From: an uncultured Lachnospiraceae bacterium
GTDB lineage: Bacteria > Bacillota > Clostridia > Lachnospirales > Lachnospiraceae
Direction: 5' to 3'
Assembly (NCBI GenBank): GCA_905209075.1
Contig: CAJLRL010000009.1
Span: 1 to 64,000 of the forward strand
Length of the DNA stretch: 64,000 bases
Below are positions 8,518 through 16,572 of this stretch, one piece after another (within the stretch, counting starts at the first letter, position 1; the number at the start of each line of letters is the position of its first letter). Both the position numbers and the translations under genes were made by a program. The notes below the pieces were generated by a model, which did no database searches, was not told where the DNA came from, and worked only from the letters and a program-made list of their open reading frames with translations.

Positions 8518-10122
8518 ATGGCAAATGTTGATTTAACAAAGTATGGCATTACTGGAACAACAGAGATCGTTCACAATCCTTCTTACGAAGTATTATTCGA
8601 GGAAGAGACAAAAGCCGGCCTTGAAGGTTATGAGGTTGGTAAGGAGACTGAGCTTGGCGCAGTTAACGTTATGACTGGTATCTATACAGGACGTTCTCCT
8701 AAAGATAAATACATCGTTATGGATGAGAATTCAAAAGACACTGTATGGTGGAACACACCGGATTATCCTAACGACAACCACCCAATGTCAGAGGACGTAT
8801 GGGCTACAGTTAAAGATCTTGCCAAGAAAGAGCTTTGCAACAAGAAGCTTTTCGTAGTAGATGCATTCTGTGGAGCAAACAAAGATACACGTATGGCAGT
8901 ACGTTTCATCGTTGAGGTTGCTTGGCAGGCACACTTCGTAACAAACATGTTCATCCAGCCTTCAGCTGAGGAGCTTGAGAGCTTCGAGCCTGATTTCGTA
9001 GTTTACAATGCTTCAAAAGCAAAAGTAGAAAACTACAAAGAGTTAGGACTTAACTCAGAGACATGTGTAGCATTCAACATCACATCAAAAGAGCAGGTTA
9101 TCATCAATACATGGTACGGCGGAGAGATGAAGAAAGGTATGTTCTCTATGATGAACTACTTCCTTCCACTCAAGGGTATGGCTTCAATGCACTGCTCAGC
9201 AAACGCTGATATGAATGGTGAGAATACAGCAATCTTCTTCGGACTTTCAGGAACAGGAAAGACAACTCTTTCTACAGATCCTAAGCGTCTTCTTATCGGA
9301 GATGATGAGCACGGCTGGGATGACAACGGTGTATTCAACTTCGAGGGTGGATGTTATGCAAAGGTTATCGGTCTTGATAAAGAGTCTGAGCCAGATATCT
9401 ACAACGCAATCAGAAGAGATGCTCTCCTTGAGAACGTAACTGTTGCTGCAGACGGAAAGATTGATTTCGATGACAAGAGTGTTACAGAGAATACTCGTGT
9501 ATCTTACCCAATCAACCACATTACAAATATCGTTAAACCTATATCATCTGCTCCAGCTGCAAAGAACGTAATCTTCCTTTCAGCAGATGCTTTCGGAGTA
9601 CTTCCTCCAGTATCTATCCTTACACCAGAGCAGACACAGTACTACTTCCTTTCAGGATTTACAGCTAAGCTTGCTGGTACAGAGCGTGGAATCACAGAGC
9701 CAACACCTACATTCTCAGCTTGCTTCGGACAGGCATTCCTTGAGCTTCATCCTACAAAATACGCTGAGGAGCTCGTTAAGAAGATGGAGAAGAGCGGAGC
9801 TAAGGCTTACCTTGTAAATACAGGATGGAACGGAACAGGAAAGAGAATCACAATCAAGGATACAAGAGGAATCATCGATGCTATCCTTTCTGGTGCTATC
9901 TTAAAAGCTCCAACAAAGAAGATTCCAATGTTCAACTTCGAAGTTCCTACAGAGCTTCCTGGTGTTGATTCAGGAATCCTTGATCCTCGTGACACATACG
10001 CTGATGCTTCTGAGTGGGAGACAAAGGCTAAAGATCTTGCAGAGAGATTCAACAAGAACTTCGTTAAGTATACAACTAACGAGGCTGGTAAGGCACTTGT
10101 TTCAGCAGGTCCACAGTTATAA
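8518..10122 (+). CDS. pckA: Phosphoenolpyruvate carboxykinase (ATP)
   Basis: A 534-residue cytosolic enzyme interconverting oxaloacetate plus ATP and phosphoenolpyruvate plus ADP and CO2. The P-loop GLSGTGKTT is at residues 242-250, followed by the kinase-2 motif IGDDEHGW; a substrate-site GRSPKDKYIV lies nearer the N-terminus. Start ATG 8518 has AGAGG 9 nt upstream and gives the usual length; an in-frame ATG at 8476 would add 14 unconserved residues. Codon use is biased in a way seen also in ilvC, suggesting high expression. In rumen and gut Clostridia it often runs toward carboxylation. It is monocistronic, with its own promoter and terminator. Confidence 0.96.
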   Translation: MANVDLTKYGITGTTEIVHNPSYEVLFEEETKAGLEGYEVGKETELGAVNVMTGIYTGRSPKDKYIVMDENSKDTVWWNTPDYPNDNHPMSEDVWATVKDLAKKELCNKKLFVVDAFCGANKDTRMAVRFIVEVAWQAHFVTNMFIQPSAEELESFEPDFVVYNASKAKVENYKELGLNSETCVAFNITSKEQVIINTWYGGEMKKGMFSMMNYFLPLKGMASMHCSANADMNGENTAIFFGLSGTGKTTLSTDPKRLLIGDDEHGWDDNGVFNFEGGCYAKVIGLDKESEPDIYNAIRRDALLENVTVAADGKIDFDDKSVTENTRVSYPINHITNIVKPISSAPAAKNVIFLSADAFGVLPPVSILTPEQTQYYFLSGFTAKLAGTERGITEPTPTFSACFGQAFLELHPTKYAEELVKKMEKSGAKAYLVNTGWNGTGKRITIKDTRGIIDAILSGAILKAPTKKIPMFNFEVPTELPGVDSGILDPRDTYADASEWETKAKDLAERFNKNFVKYTTNEAGKALVSAGPQL

Positions 10123-10150
10123 TCAGTACATTTATGTAAACGGATAAAAT

Positions 10151-10225
10151 GTTGCTTTTCATACTTGCAGTGTGGGCAGCAGCTAAAAAGCGTTACTGTT
10201 CACACCTAACAGTGTGAACAGCAAC
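10151..10225. repeat. Two tandem short hairpin repeats related to the element at 59310
   Basis: 10192-10225 is a 34-nt hairpin (GTTACTGTTCACAC, 6-nt loop, GTGTGAACAGCAAC) matching the first 34 nt of the 59310-59455 element at 32 positions. 10151-10183 is a degenerate second copy of the same hairpin. Both lie between the pckA stop and its terminator. No target duplication was found around them. Confidence 0.7.
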
Positions 10226-10262
10226 AAAAAGGCTTCTTTAAGTATTTAAAGAAGCTTTTTTA
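10226..10262 (+). terminator. Intrinsic terminator of pckA
   Basis: AAAAAGGCTTCTTTAA and TTAAAGAAGCTTTTTT form a long stem with a 4-nt loop and a T run. Confidence 0.9.
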
Positions 10263-10449
10263 ATTGCAAAAAAATATACAATACTATATAATTTTTTTAT
10301 GAGTTTCCTTAATGCAGGATCTGATATCCGAGGATAATGATATTTCAGGCAGGGTATTTAAGACCGGCGTTAAAGGGAGTTTAGGAAAATGTAATACACT
10401 GGCAGTGATCATATACAGCTGGTGGACAAATACAATAAAAGGAGAAAAT

Positions 10450-11064
10450 ATGGATAATAATCAGCCAAACTATGAAAATAAAAATGAATTTGGACAAAAC
10501 CCGTATCCGCAGGGAGTAGGACAGCAGGTTAATTACCAGCAAAACAGCGGACAACAGATGAATTATCAGCAGAATAACGGACAGCAGATGAATTATCAGC
10601 AGAATAACGGACAGCAGATGAATTACCAGCAAAATAGCGGACAGCAGGCTAATTATCAGCAAAATAGCACGCAGCAGGCAAATTACGATCAAAACAATTA
10701 CTGGCATAATAACTGGCAGGCAGATCATGGCAGAAATGATCACCAGCAGACGGCATATGAACAGGCTGTAAATAAAAATAACAATGCAGATAAAGTAAAT
10801 TATTCAGGGGGATATGTCCAGCCCGGAACAAACGATGGATCATACGGAATGTCGATTGCCGGAATGATACTTGGAATAGTATCAATAGTGTTTTCATGCA
10901 CATCATGTATAAGCTTTGTTTTAGGAGTTGTGGGTGTTGTCTTAAGCGCTGTTGCTTTATCAGCAAACAGCAAAGGCAAGGAAATGGCAATAGCCGGGGT
11001 AGTATGTAGTATAATCGGTATTTTTGCTTCGATCGTCTGGGGCATTTTGTTCATACTTGATTAA
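10450..11064 (+). CDS. DUF4190-type membrane protein with Gln/Asn-rich repeat N-terminus
   Basis: A 204-residue protein. Residues 1-115 are low-complexity, rich in Gln, Asn and Tyr, with about five tandem decapeptide repeats of the type GQQMNYQQNN (coded around 10520-10690). The C-terminal third has two predicted membrane helices (MSIAGMILGIVSIVFS... and GVVCSIIGIFASIVWG...) in the arrangement of DUF4190 proteins. ATG 10450 is chosen because AAAGGAGA lies just upstream; an in-frame ATG at 10312 has no such site. The hydrophilic tail resembles the disordered segments seen before DUF4190 in other Firmicutes. Function unknown; possibly an envelope or secretion accessory protein. Confidence 0.75.
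   Translation: MDNNQPNYENKNEFGQNPYPQGVGQQVNYQQNSGQQMNYQQNNGQQMNYQQNNGQQMNYQQNSGQQANYQQNSTQQANYDQNNYWHNNWQADHGRNDHQQTAYEQAVNKNNNADKVNYSGGYVQPGTNDGSYGMSIAGMILGIVSIVFSCTSCISFVLGVVGVVLSAVALSANSKGKEMAIAGVVCSIIGIFASIVWGILFILD
10520..10690 (+). repeat. Tandem 30-bp coding repeat
   Basis: The repeat unit encodes a decapeptide. Two neighbouring 30-bp units (10561-10590 and 10591-10620) are identical in DNA and the others diverge. Such an array can gain or lose units by slippage without shifting frame. Confidence 0.85.
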
Positions 11065-11076
11065 GTACATTGTGTT

Positions 11077-11109
11077 ATCTTTAATATAACTCTATGTTAT
11101 ATTAAAGAT
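11077..11109. repeat. Perfect 14-bp inverted repeat before the ilvN promoter
   Basis: ATCTTTAATATAAC and its exact complement flank a 5-nt loop. It lacks a T run, so it is either a weak terminator of the DUF4190 gene or a protein-binding dyad 6 bp upstream of the ilvN -35 box. Confidence 0.6.
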
Positions 11110-11114
11110 ATTAC

Positions 11115-11143
11115 TTGACAAACACAGATTATAGTAATATTAT
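11115..11143 (+). promoter_or_regulatory. Promoter of ilvN
   Basis: TTGACA, a 17-nt spacer and TATTAT lie 47 bp before the ilvN start. No T-box or leader attenuator was seen in the short leader. Confidence 0.7.
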
Positions 11144-11189
11144 CAGATTGTGGGTGAAACAAATACAAATTTATGAGGAAGGTTTTTCG

Positions 11190-11690
11190 ATGAGAAGACA
11201 GGCATTATCTCTTTTGGTTGAAAACAATCCCGGAGTTACAAGTCGTATTTCAGGTTTATTCAGCAGACGTGGATTTAATATAGACAGTTTCTCATCAGGA
11301 GTTACAGCTGATCCTCGTTATACGCGAATTACGATAGTAGCAAGCGGAGATGAACAGATACTTGAACAGATTGAAAAACAGCTCCTTAAGCTTGAGGATG
11401 TATTAGACATCAAAAAGCTAGAACCGGGTCTTTCGGTTTGCAGAGAGCTTATAATGATAAAAATAAGAGCCTTGGATACACAAAGACAGGCAGTTATGAA
11501 TGTGACAGAGATATTTCATGGAAAGATCGTTGATGTCACACACGATTCGATGATAATTGAACTCATCGGAAATCAGGACAAGCTGGATAATTTCATAGAT
11601 CTTTTAAGTAATTATGAAATATTAGAACTTGCAAGAACAGGAATCACAGGACTTACACGTGGTTCAAATGACGTAGTCATGTTGGACTAA
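11190..11690 (+). CDS. ilvN: Acetolactate synthase small (regulatory) subunit
   Basis: A 166-residue regulatory subunit of acetolactate synthase, the first common step of valine, leucine and isoleucine synthesis. The N-terminal ACT domain (residues 2-75: RRQALSLLVENNPGVTSRIS, then GLFSRRGFNIDSF) binds valine in the family; the C-terminal half is the usual ALS small-subunit domain. ATG 11190 has GAGGAAGG 7 nt upstream; an earlier in-frame start would lie inside the promoter. No large subunit gene is in the window, so the partner (ilvB) must be elsewhere. ilvC follows 126 nt downstream. ilvH is an equally valid name. Confidence 0.93.
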   Translation: MRRQALSLLVENNPGVTSRISGLFSRRGFNIDSFSSGVTADPRYTRITIVASGDEQILEQIEKQLLKLEDVLDIKKLEPGLSVCRELIMIKIRALDTQRQAVMNVTEIFHGKIVDVTHDSMIIELIGNQDKLDNFIDLLSNYEILELARTGITGLTRGSNDVVMLD

Positions 11691-11816
11691 TGCTGCGATG
11701 ATAATATATCATATATAGCATCAGTACTTACATATATAAAACAGTTTACAATGTAACTGTTCATTAATATTATGGATGGTTACTTACAATTTTATTATTC
11801 ATAGGAGGTCATTAAA

Positions 11817-12842
11817 ATGGCAGAAGCAAGAATATTTTATCAGGATGATTGTAACCTTTCACTCTTAGAGGGCAAGACAATTGCCATTATCGGTTACGGT
11901 AGCCAGGGACATGCTCATGCACTTAACTTAAAGGAGTCTGGATGCAATGTTATCATCGGACTTTATGAGGGAAGCAAATCTTGGAAGAGAGCAGAAGAGC
12001 AGGGATTTAAAGTTTATGTAGCTGCTGAGGCTGCAAAACAGGCTGACATCATCATGATTCTTATAAATGATGAGTTACAGGCAGACATGTACAAGAAAGA
12101 TATCGAGCCAAACCTTGAGCCAGGTAACATGTTAATGTTCGCACATGGTTTCAATATCCATTTTGGATGCATCAAGCCACCAAAGGATGTCGATGTTACA
12201 ATGATCGCACCTAAGGCACCAGGACATACAGTACGTTCTGAGTATCAGGCTGGTAAGGGAACTCCTTGTCTGATCGCTGTTGAGCAGGATGCTACCGGAA
12301 AGGCATGGGATCTTGCACTTGCATATGGTCTTGGAATCGGCGGAGCAAGAGCCGGACTTCTTGAGACAACATTCCGTACAGAGACAGAGACAGACCTCTT
12401 CGGTGAGCAGGCAGTTCTTTGTGGTGGTGTATGTGCACTTATGCAGGCTGGTTTCGAAACACTTTGTGAAGCTGGTTATGATCCAAGAAACGCATACTTC
12501 GAGTGTATCCACGAGATGAAACTTATCGTAGATCTTATCTACCAGTCAGGTTTCGCAGGAATGAGATACTCTATCTCTAACACAGCTGAGTATGGTGATT
12601 ATGTAACAGGACCTAAGATCGTTACAGCTGAGACAAAGAAGGCTATGAAGCAGATTCTTTCTGATATCCAGGATGGTACATTCGCTAAGGAGTTCTTACT
12701 TGATATGTCACCAGCAGGACGTCAGGTACACTTCAAGGCTATGAGAAAACTTGCTTCTGAGCATCCATCAGAGAAGGTTGGTGCTGAGATCCGTAAGCTT
12801 TATAGCTGGAACAATGAGAATGACAAACTTATCAACAACTAA
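11817..12842 (+). CDS. ilvC: Ketol-acid reductoisomerase (class I)
   Basis: A 341-residue enzyme converting acetolactate to dihydroxyisovalerate (and the isoleucine equivalent), Mg-dependent. The Rossmann motif GYGSQG is at residues 26-31, then APKAPGHTVRSE and the all-alpha knotted domain with the metal-binding acidic residues (ETETDLFGEQ). Length fits class I. The loop that normally holds the NADPH phosphate reads L-Y-E-G-S-K-S-W at 49-56, with Tyr-Glu where NADPH enzymes often have Arg-Lys, so NADH use is possible. AGGAGG precedes ATG. Codon bias suggests strong expression. A terminator follows. Confidence 0.96.
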   Translation: MAEARIFYQDDCNLSLLEGKTIAIIGYGSQGHAHALNLKESGCNVIIGLYEGSKSWKRAEEQGFKVYVAAEAAKQADIIMILINDELQADMYKKDIEPNLEPGNMLMFAHGFNIHFGCIKPPKDVDVTMIAPKAPGHTVRSEYQAGKGTPCLIAVEQDATGKAWDLALAYGLGIGGARAGLLETTFRTETETDLFGEQAVLCGGVCALMQAGFETLCEAGYDPRNAYFECIHEMKLIVDLIYQSGFAGMRYSISNTAEYGDYVTGPKIVTAETKKAMKQILSDIQDGTFAKEFLLDMSPAGRQVHFKAMRKLASEHPSEKVGAEIRKLYSWNNENDKLINN

Positions 12843-12854
12843 AATAAAAATGTG

Positions 12855-12888
12855 GACTGGTATGGCGTATGCTGTACCAGTCTTTTTT
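12855..12888 (+). terminator. Intrinsic terminator of ilvC
   Basis: GACTGGTA and TACCAGTC pair around an inner loop and are followed by six Ts. The next gene's ribosome binding site begins right after the T run. Confidence 0.85.
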
Positions 12889-12901
12889 AGGAACTGATGA
12901 A

Positions 12902-13330
12902 ATGAAAAAGAAATATCTGCTTTTAATAGCAATAAGTATATTTAGTCTGGCTGCATGTGCCGATAAAACAGATGCGGATACACAGACTGCAGTATCATAT
13001 AACAAAACAGATGCGGATACACAGGATGCTACGGAAATATATATGACGAATGATTTAGTTGTATATGGTGGCGATTATTCGGACCTGCCGGCTGGAGAAT
13101 ATAGTTTATCTGGCGATAAGATAAAGTCAAAGATAGAAAATGCAAATAAGATATATGTGATGTACAATGGAAAAATAGTGCAACAATATGATTATTCAGG
13201 TAATGGCATTAATATAAAGATAGATGCGGATGGACAATACAGGGTAGTTGCATCTAATGGAGAAACAGAAGCTGATGTAACTGAGTATTTAGAAGGTGAA
13301 GTGCATGTTGATAATGATATTTATAAATAA
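12902..13330 (+). CDS. Small predicted lipoprotein
   Basis: A 142-residue protein with a lipoprotein signal (MKKKYLLLIAISIFSLAAC, lipobox LAAC, Cys19). The mature part begins with a duplicated KTDADTQ segment, visible also as a direct DNA repeat near 12965 and 13004, followed by a beta-rich domain (DLPAGEYSL, NANKIYVMYNGKIV) resembling small secreted modules of unknown role. ATG 12902 is preferred; AGGA lies 9 nt upstream. Because the gene starts just behind the ilvC terminator it may be expressed by read-through or from a promoter within the ilvC end. No family recognised. Confidence 0.7.
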   Translation: MKKKYLLLIAISIFSLAACADKTDADTQTAVSYNKTDADTQDATEIYMTNDLVVYGGDYSDLPAGEYSLSGDKIKSKIENANKIYVMYNGKIVQQYDYSGNGINIKIDADGQYRVVASNGETEADVTEYLEGEVHVDNDIYK

Positions 13331-13344
13331 TAAAATGCTGCACC

Positions 13345-13431
13345 TTAGATTACGCTATCGACTTTTTACATGAGGAAAGTCCGGATAAAATATACAGCAA
13401 TATTGTAGAGGAATATAACAAAAGACATTGA
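13345..13431 (+). pseudogene. Possible coding remnant before leuS
   Basis: Twenty-eight codons without a start read as ordinary protein (LDYAIDFLHEESPDKIYS, then NIVEEYNKRH) and end in TGA inside the leuS -35 box. This could be the 3' end of a decayed gene, or chance. No homologue is recognised. Confidence 0.2.
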
Positions 13432-13456
13432 CAAAATTATGCGCTGTGTGTAGAAT
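13428..13456 (+). promoter_or_regulatory. Promoter of leuS
   Basis: TTGACA, a 17-nt spacer and TAGAAT, a near-consensus sigma-A promoter. The predicted leader is about 75 nt and contains the hairpin at 13491-13521. Confidence 0.8.
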
Positions 13457-13490
13457 TATGTATGTTATGAGTACAGATTTTGGAAATACG

Positions 13491-13521
13491 CCTTCGTCTC
13501 TTTGAGAGGCGGAGGTTTTTT
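13491..13521 (+). terminator. Terminator-like hairpin in the leuS leader
   Basis: CCTTCGTCTC and GAGGCGGAGG form a 10-bp stem (with G-U pairs) and six Ts follow, 17 nt before the leuS start and downstream of the leuS promoter. It therefore looks like an attenuator. A 12-codon ORF (ATG 13467 to TGA 13505, one Leu codon next to the stop) overlaps the left arm. No T-box motif is present. Confidence 0.65.
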
Positions 13522-13538
13522 GATATAAGGAGGAAAAA

Positions 13539-15953
13539 ATGTCAGAAGCGTATAATCACAAGGCCATTGAGAAAAAATGGCAGGAATATTGGAAAGAACA
13601 TGAGACATTTAAGACAGACGTTTGGGATTTTTCAAAGCCTAAATACTATGCACTTGATATGTTCCCTTACCCTTCAGGAGTAGGCCTTCATGCAGGACAT
13701 CCGGAAGGATATACAGCAACAGATATCATGTCACGTATGAAGAGAATGCAGGGCTACAATGTCCTTCATCCGATGGGATATGACTCATTCGGTCTGCCGG
13801 CAGAGCAGTATGCCGTTAATACAGGACATCATCCAAACGGATTTACACAGAAAAATATAGAGACATTTTCTAAACAGTTAAGAGAGCTTGGATTTGACTA
13901 TGACTGGTCAAAGATGATCTCCACAAGTGATCCTGAATTTTATAAATGGACACAGTGGATCTTCAAGAAACTTTATGAGGCAGGATATGCAAAGCATATC
14001 GATATGCCTGTAAACTGGTGTGAGGAGCTTGGAACAGTTCTCTCAAATGATGAGGTTATTGACGGAAAATCAGAGCGTGGAGGATATCCTGTAGTCAGAA
14101 AGAACATGAAACAGTGGGTTATCGACCAGCCTGCATTTGCAGAGAAACTTCTTGAGGGGCTTAACGAGATCGACTGGCCGGAGTCTACAAAAGAGATGCA
14201 AAGAAACTGGATTGGAAAGAGTACCGGTGTCGAGGTCAAATTCCAGATAGTTGGCGGCGGAGAGTTTTCTATCTTTACTACATGTATCGAGACAATCTAC
14301 GGTATCACATTCATGGTTCTTGCTCCGGACGGAGACATTGTAAAAGGACTTATGGACAGAGTCGAGAACAAAGAAGAGGTTCAGGCTTATATAGAAGAGA
14401 CGGTCAAGAAGAGCGATATGGATCGTACAGAACTCAACAAGACAAAGTCTGGCTGTGAGCTTAAGGGACTTCATTGTATCAACCCTGTAAACGGCAGGGA
14501 AGTGCGCATGTTTATCGGTGATTTCGTTCTTGCAAGCTATGGTACAGGTGCGGTTATGGCAGTTCCTACTCATGACCAGCGAGATTTCGAGTATGCTCAG
14601 GCACATGATATCGAAATGATCCAGGTTATTGACGGTGCAGATGTATCAGAACATGCATTCGAGAAACATGATTATCTTGGAAAAGGCTGCAAGCTTATCA
14701 ATTCAGAAGAGTTTAGCGGAATGGTAGTCGAGGATGCAAAAGAGGCTATTACAGCCAAGCTTGAGAAGATGGGCGTTGCAAAGAGAACAGTAAACTACAA
14801 ATTCCGTGAGTGGATCTTCGCACGTCAGAGATATTGGGGAGAGCCTGTTCCTTGTGTATACAAAGAGGATGGTTCAATCTATTTCCTTCCTGATGATGAG
14901 CTTCCACTTATCCTTCCTGAACTTGAGGACTACAAAGGAAAGAATGGAAAAGCACCTCTTGAGAATGCCACAGAGTGGAAACAGTATGACAGAAACGGCG
15001 TAAAGGGAGTAAGGGAAACTTCTACAATGCCTGGATCAGCCGGATCTTCATGGTATTATATGAGATACATCGATCCACACAATGATAAAGAATTTGCAGA
15101 TCAGGAACTTTTAAAACACTGGCTTCCTGTAGATCTTTATGTCGGTGGACCGGAGCATGCGGTAGGACACCTCATGTATTCAAGAATCTGGAACAGATTC
15201 CTTTATGATCAGGGCTTATCACCGGTAAAAGAGCCATTCAAAAAACTCGTACATCAGGGAATGATACTTGGATCAAACGGAATCAAAATGGGTAAACGTT
15301 TCCCTGAGTTCGTTGTAAATCCAAGTGATGTAGTAGAACAGTATGGCGCAGATACACTTCGTCTCTATGAGATGTTCATGGGACCACTTGAAGTATCTAA
15401 GCCATGGAATGACAACAACGTACAGGGTGCAAAGAGATTTATCACACGTGTATGGAATTTCTTCACTGAGCCTGAGAACATCATCGAGGAGGATGACGGA
15501 AAGCTCACAAGGATCTACCATCAGACTGTAAAGAAGGTCACAAACGACTTCGAGGCTCTTGGTTACAATACTGCTATCAGCCAGATGATGATCTTTGTAA
15601 ATGAAGTATACAAAGCAGGCAAATGTCCAAGAGAGTTTGCTGAGGGACTTATCAAGATGCTTTCATGTGTATGTCCACACGTCGGAGAGGAAATCTGGCA
15701 GAAGATGGGTCATGATAATACTATCGCATATGAGCCATGGCCGACATATGATGAGGCAAAGACTGTTGAGGATACAGTGGAGATCGCCGTACAGATCAAC
15801 GGAAAGACAAAGGGAACCCTTGAGATCGGAAAACAGGATCCAAAGGATGATGTGATCGCAAAAGCAAAGGATGTTATTGCAGATAAACTCACAGGAAATA
15901 TCGTAAAAGAAATATATGTTCCTGGACGTATTGTAAATATCGTAATGAAATAA
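13539..15953 (+). CDS. leuS: Leucyl-tRNA synthetase
   Basis: An 804-residue class Ia synthetase that charges tRNA-Leu. The HIGH motif is H51-A-G-H54 within PSGVGLHAGHPEGYT; the CP1 editing domain (residues about 220-400) includes GTGAVMAVPTHDQRD. The KMSKS loop is divergent: K583-M-G-K-R587 in GIKMGKRFPEF, followed by the usual VVNPSDVVEQYGADTLRLYE. The anticodon-binding domain and C-terminal tRNA-binding domain are complete. AAGGAGG lies 7 nt before ATG. It is monocistronic, with a strong promoter, a leader hairpin and a terminator. Unlike most Firmicute leuS genes no T-box leader is visible. Confidence 0.96.
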   Translation: MSEAYNHKAIEKKWQEYWKEHETFKTDVWDFSKPKYYALDMFPYPSGVGLHAGHPEGYTATDIMSRMKRMQGYNVLHPMGYDSFGLPAEQYAVNTGHHPNGFTQKNIETFSKQLRELGFDYDWSKMISTSDPEFYKWTQWIFKKLYEAGYAKHIDMPVNWCEELGTVLSNDEVIDGKSERGGYPVVRKNMKQWVIDQPAFAEKLLEGLNEIDWPESTKEMQRNWIGKSTGVEVKFQIVGGGEFSIFTTCIETIYGITFMVLAPDGDIVKGLMDRVENKEEVQAYIEETVKKSDMDRTELNKTKSGCELKGLHCINPVNGREVRMFIGDFVLASYGTGAVMAVPTHDQRDFEYAQAHDIEMIQVIDGADVSEHAFEKHDYLGKGCKLINSEEFSGMVVEDAKEAITAKLEKMGVAKRTVNYKFREWIFARQRYWGEPVPCVYKEDGSIYFLPDDELPLILPELEDYKGKNGKAPLENATEWKQYDRNGVKGVRETSTMPGSAGSSWYYMRYIDPHNDKEFADQELLKHWLPVDLYVGGPEHAVGHLMYSRIWNRFLYDQGLSPVKEPFKKLVHQGMILGSNGIKMGKRFPEFVVNPSDVVEQYGADTLRLYEMFMGPLEVSKPWNDNNVQGAKRFITRVWNFFTEPENIIEEDDGKLTRIYHQTVKKVTNDFEALGYNTAISQMMIFVNEVYKAGKCPREFAEGLIKMLSCVCPHVGEEIWQKMGHDNTIAYEPWPTYDEAKTVEDTVEIAVQINGKTKGTLEIGKQDPKDDVIAKAKDVIADKLTGNIVKEIYVPGRIVNIVMK

Positions 15954-15968
15954 GCAGATATTTATTGA

Positions 15969-16026
15969 GACTTCCGGCAGTGCAATTTGAATCCGTAACC
16001 AGATTGCTGCCGGGAGTCTTATTTTA
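15969..16026 (+). terminator. Intrinsic terminator of leuS
   Basis: A long imperfect stem, GACTTCCGGCAG with CTGCCGGGAGTC, is followed by TTATTTTAT. Confidence 0.8.
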
Positions 16027-16104
16027 TCATTGAAAAAGGGCAAAATATAGAATATACTAAATATAATTGGAGTATCAAAATATATAAAACGGATGAGGGG
16101 TATT

Positions 16105-16497
16105 ATGAAAAAGAAAATAAATATTGCGGCGCGCTATATATTAGGGATTTTTTTATTGCTTTTGATACTGGTTATATCATGCATTGCCAATGAAAATGAG
16201 ATAATATCAGAAAAAATATCATATGTGGCTGGAATCATGTTCATATTGTCAGCTGTCATAATGATAGTTTTATATGCAGTCCATTTGGTATGGATGATGA
16301 AAGAAAAAAGAATAAACCGTGCAGACTTAAAATCAGATATGCTATGGGGTATAGTATTTCTGATAGCATTATGTGCATATGATATATATAAAAATTGCTT
16401 TAGTGTAAGATCGTTAGTTGCAAAAATTATTTATGTAGTTGCATTTCTTGTGGTTACAAACGTGGTTGGATATATATATTCGTGGAAAGAAAACTGA
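16105..16497 (+). CDS. Small integral membrane protein of unknown function
   Basis: A 130-residue protein with four predicted transmembrane helices (starting near residues 8, 38, 78 and 105) joined by short charged loops. ATG 16105 has GAGGGG 6 nt upstream; an in-frame ATG at 16093 has none. No domain was recognised. It sits alone between leuS and a convergent DUF6062 gene. Confidence 0.7.
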   Translation: MKKKINIAARYILGIFLLLLILVISCIANENEIISEKISYVAGIMFILSAVIMIVLYAVHLVWMMKEKRINRADLKSDMLWGIVFLIALCAYDIYKNCFSVRSLVAKIIYVVAFLVVTNVVGYIYSWKEN

Positions 16498-16520
16498 ATA
16501 TAGGATATTTAGATTGGATC

Positions 16521-16553
16521 ATGCCAGAAACCATAAAGTGCGGTTTCTGGCAT
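16521..16553. terminator. Hairpin between convergent genes
   Basis: ATGCCAGAAACC and GGTTTCTGGCAT form a 12-bp perfect stem between the small membrane protein (+) and the DUF6062 gene (-). T-rich sequence follows on the + side only. Confidence 0.65.
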
Positions 16554-16572
16554 AAATATTATTTTGAAGCCA

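Noticed and set aside
10520..10690. Regular 30-bp repeats considered as a CRISPR array
   Set aside because: There are no spacers; the units are contiguous, in frame and code for a decapeptide in a membrane protein.
13372..13384. GAGGAAAGTCCGG, identical to the conserved CRI motif of RNase P RNA
   Set aside because: Only this 13-nt motif is present; the leuS promoter follows about 45 nt later, and none of the other conserved RNase P regions or the 350-400 nt length is there. Treated as chance.
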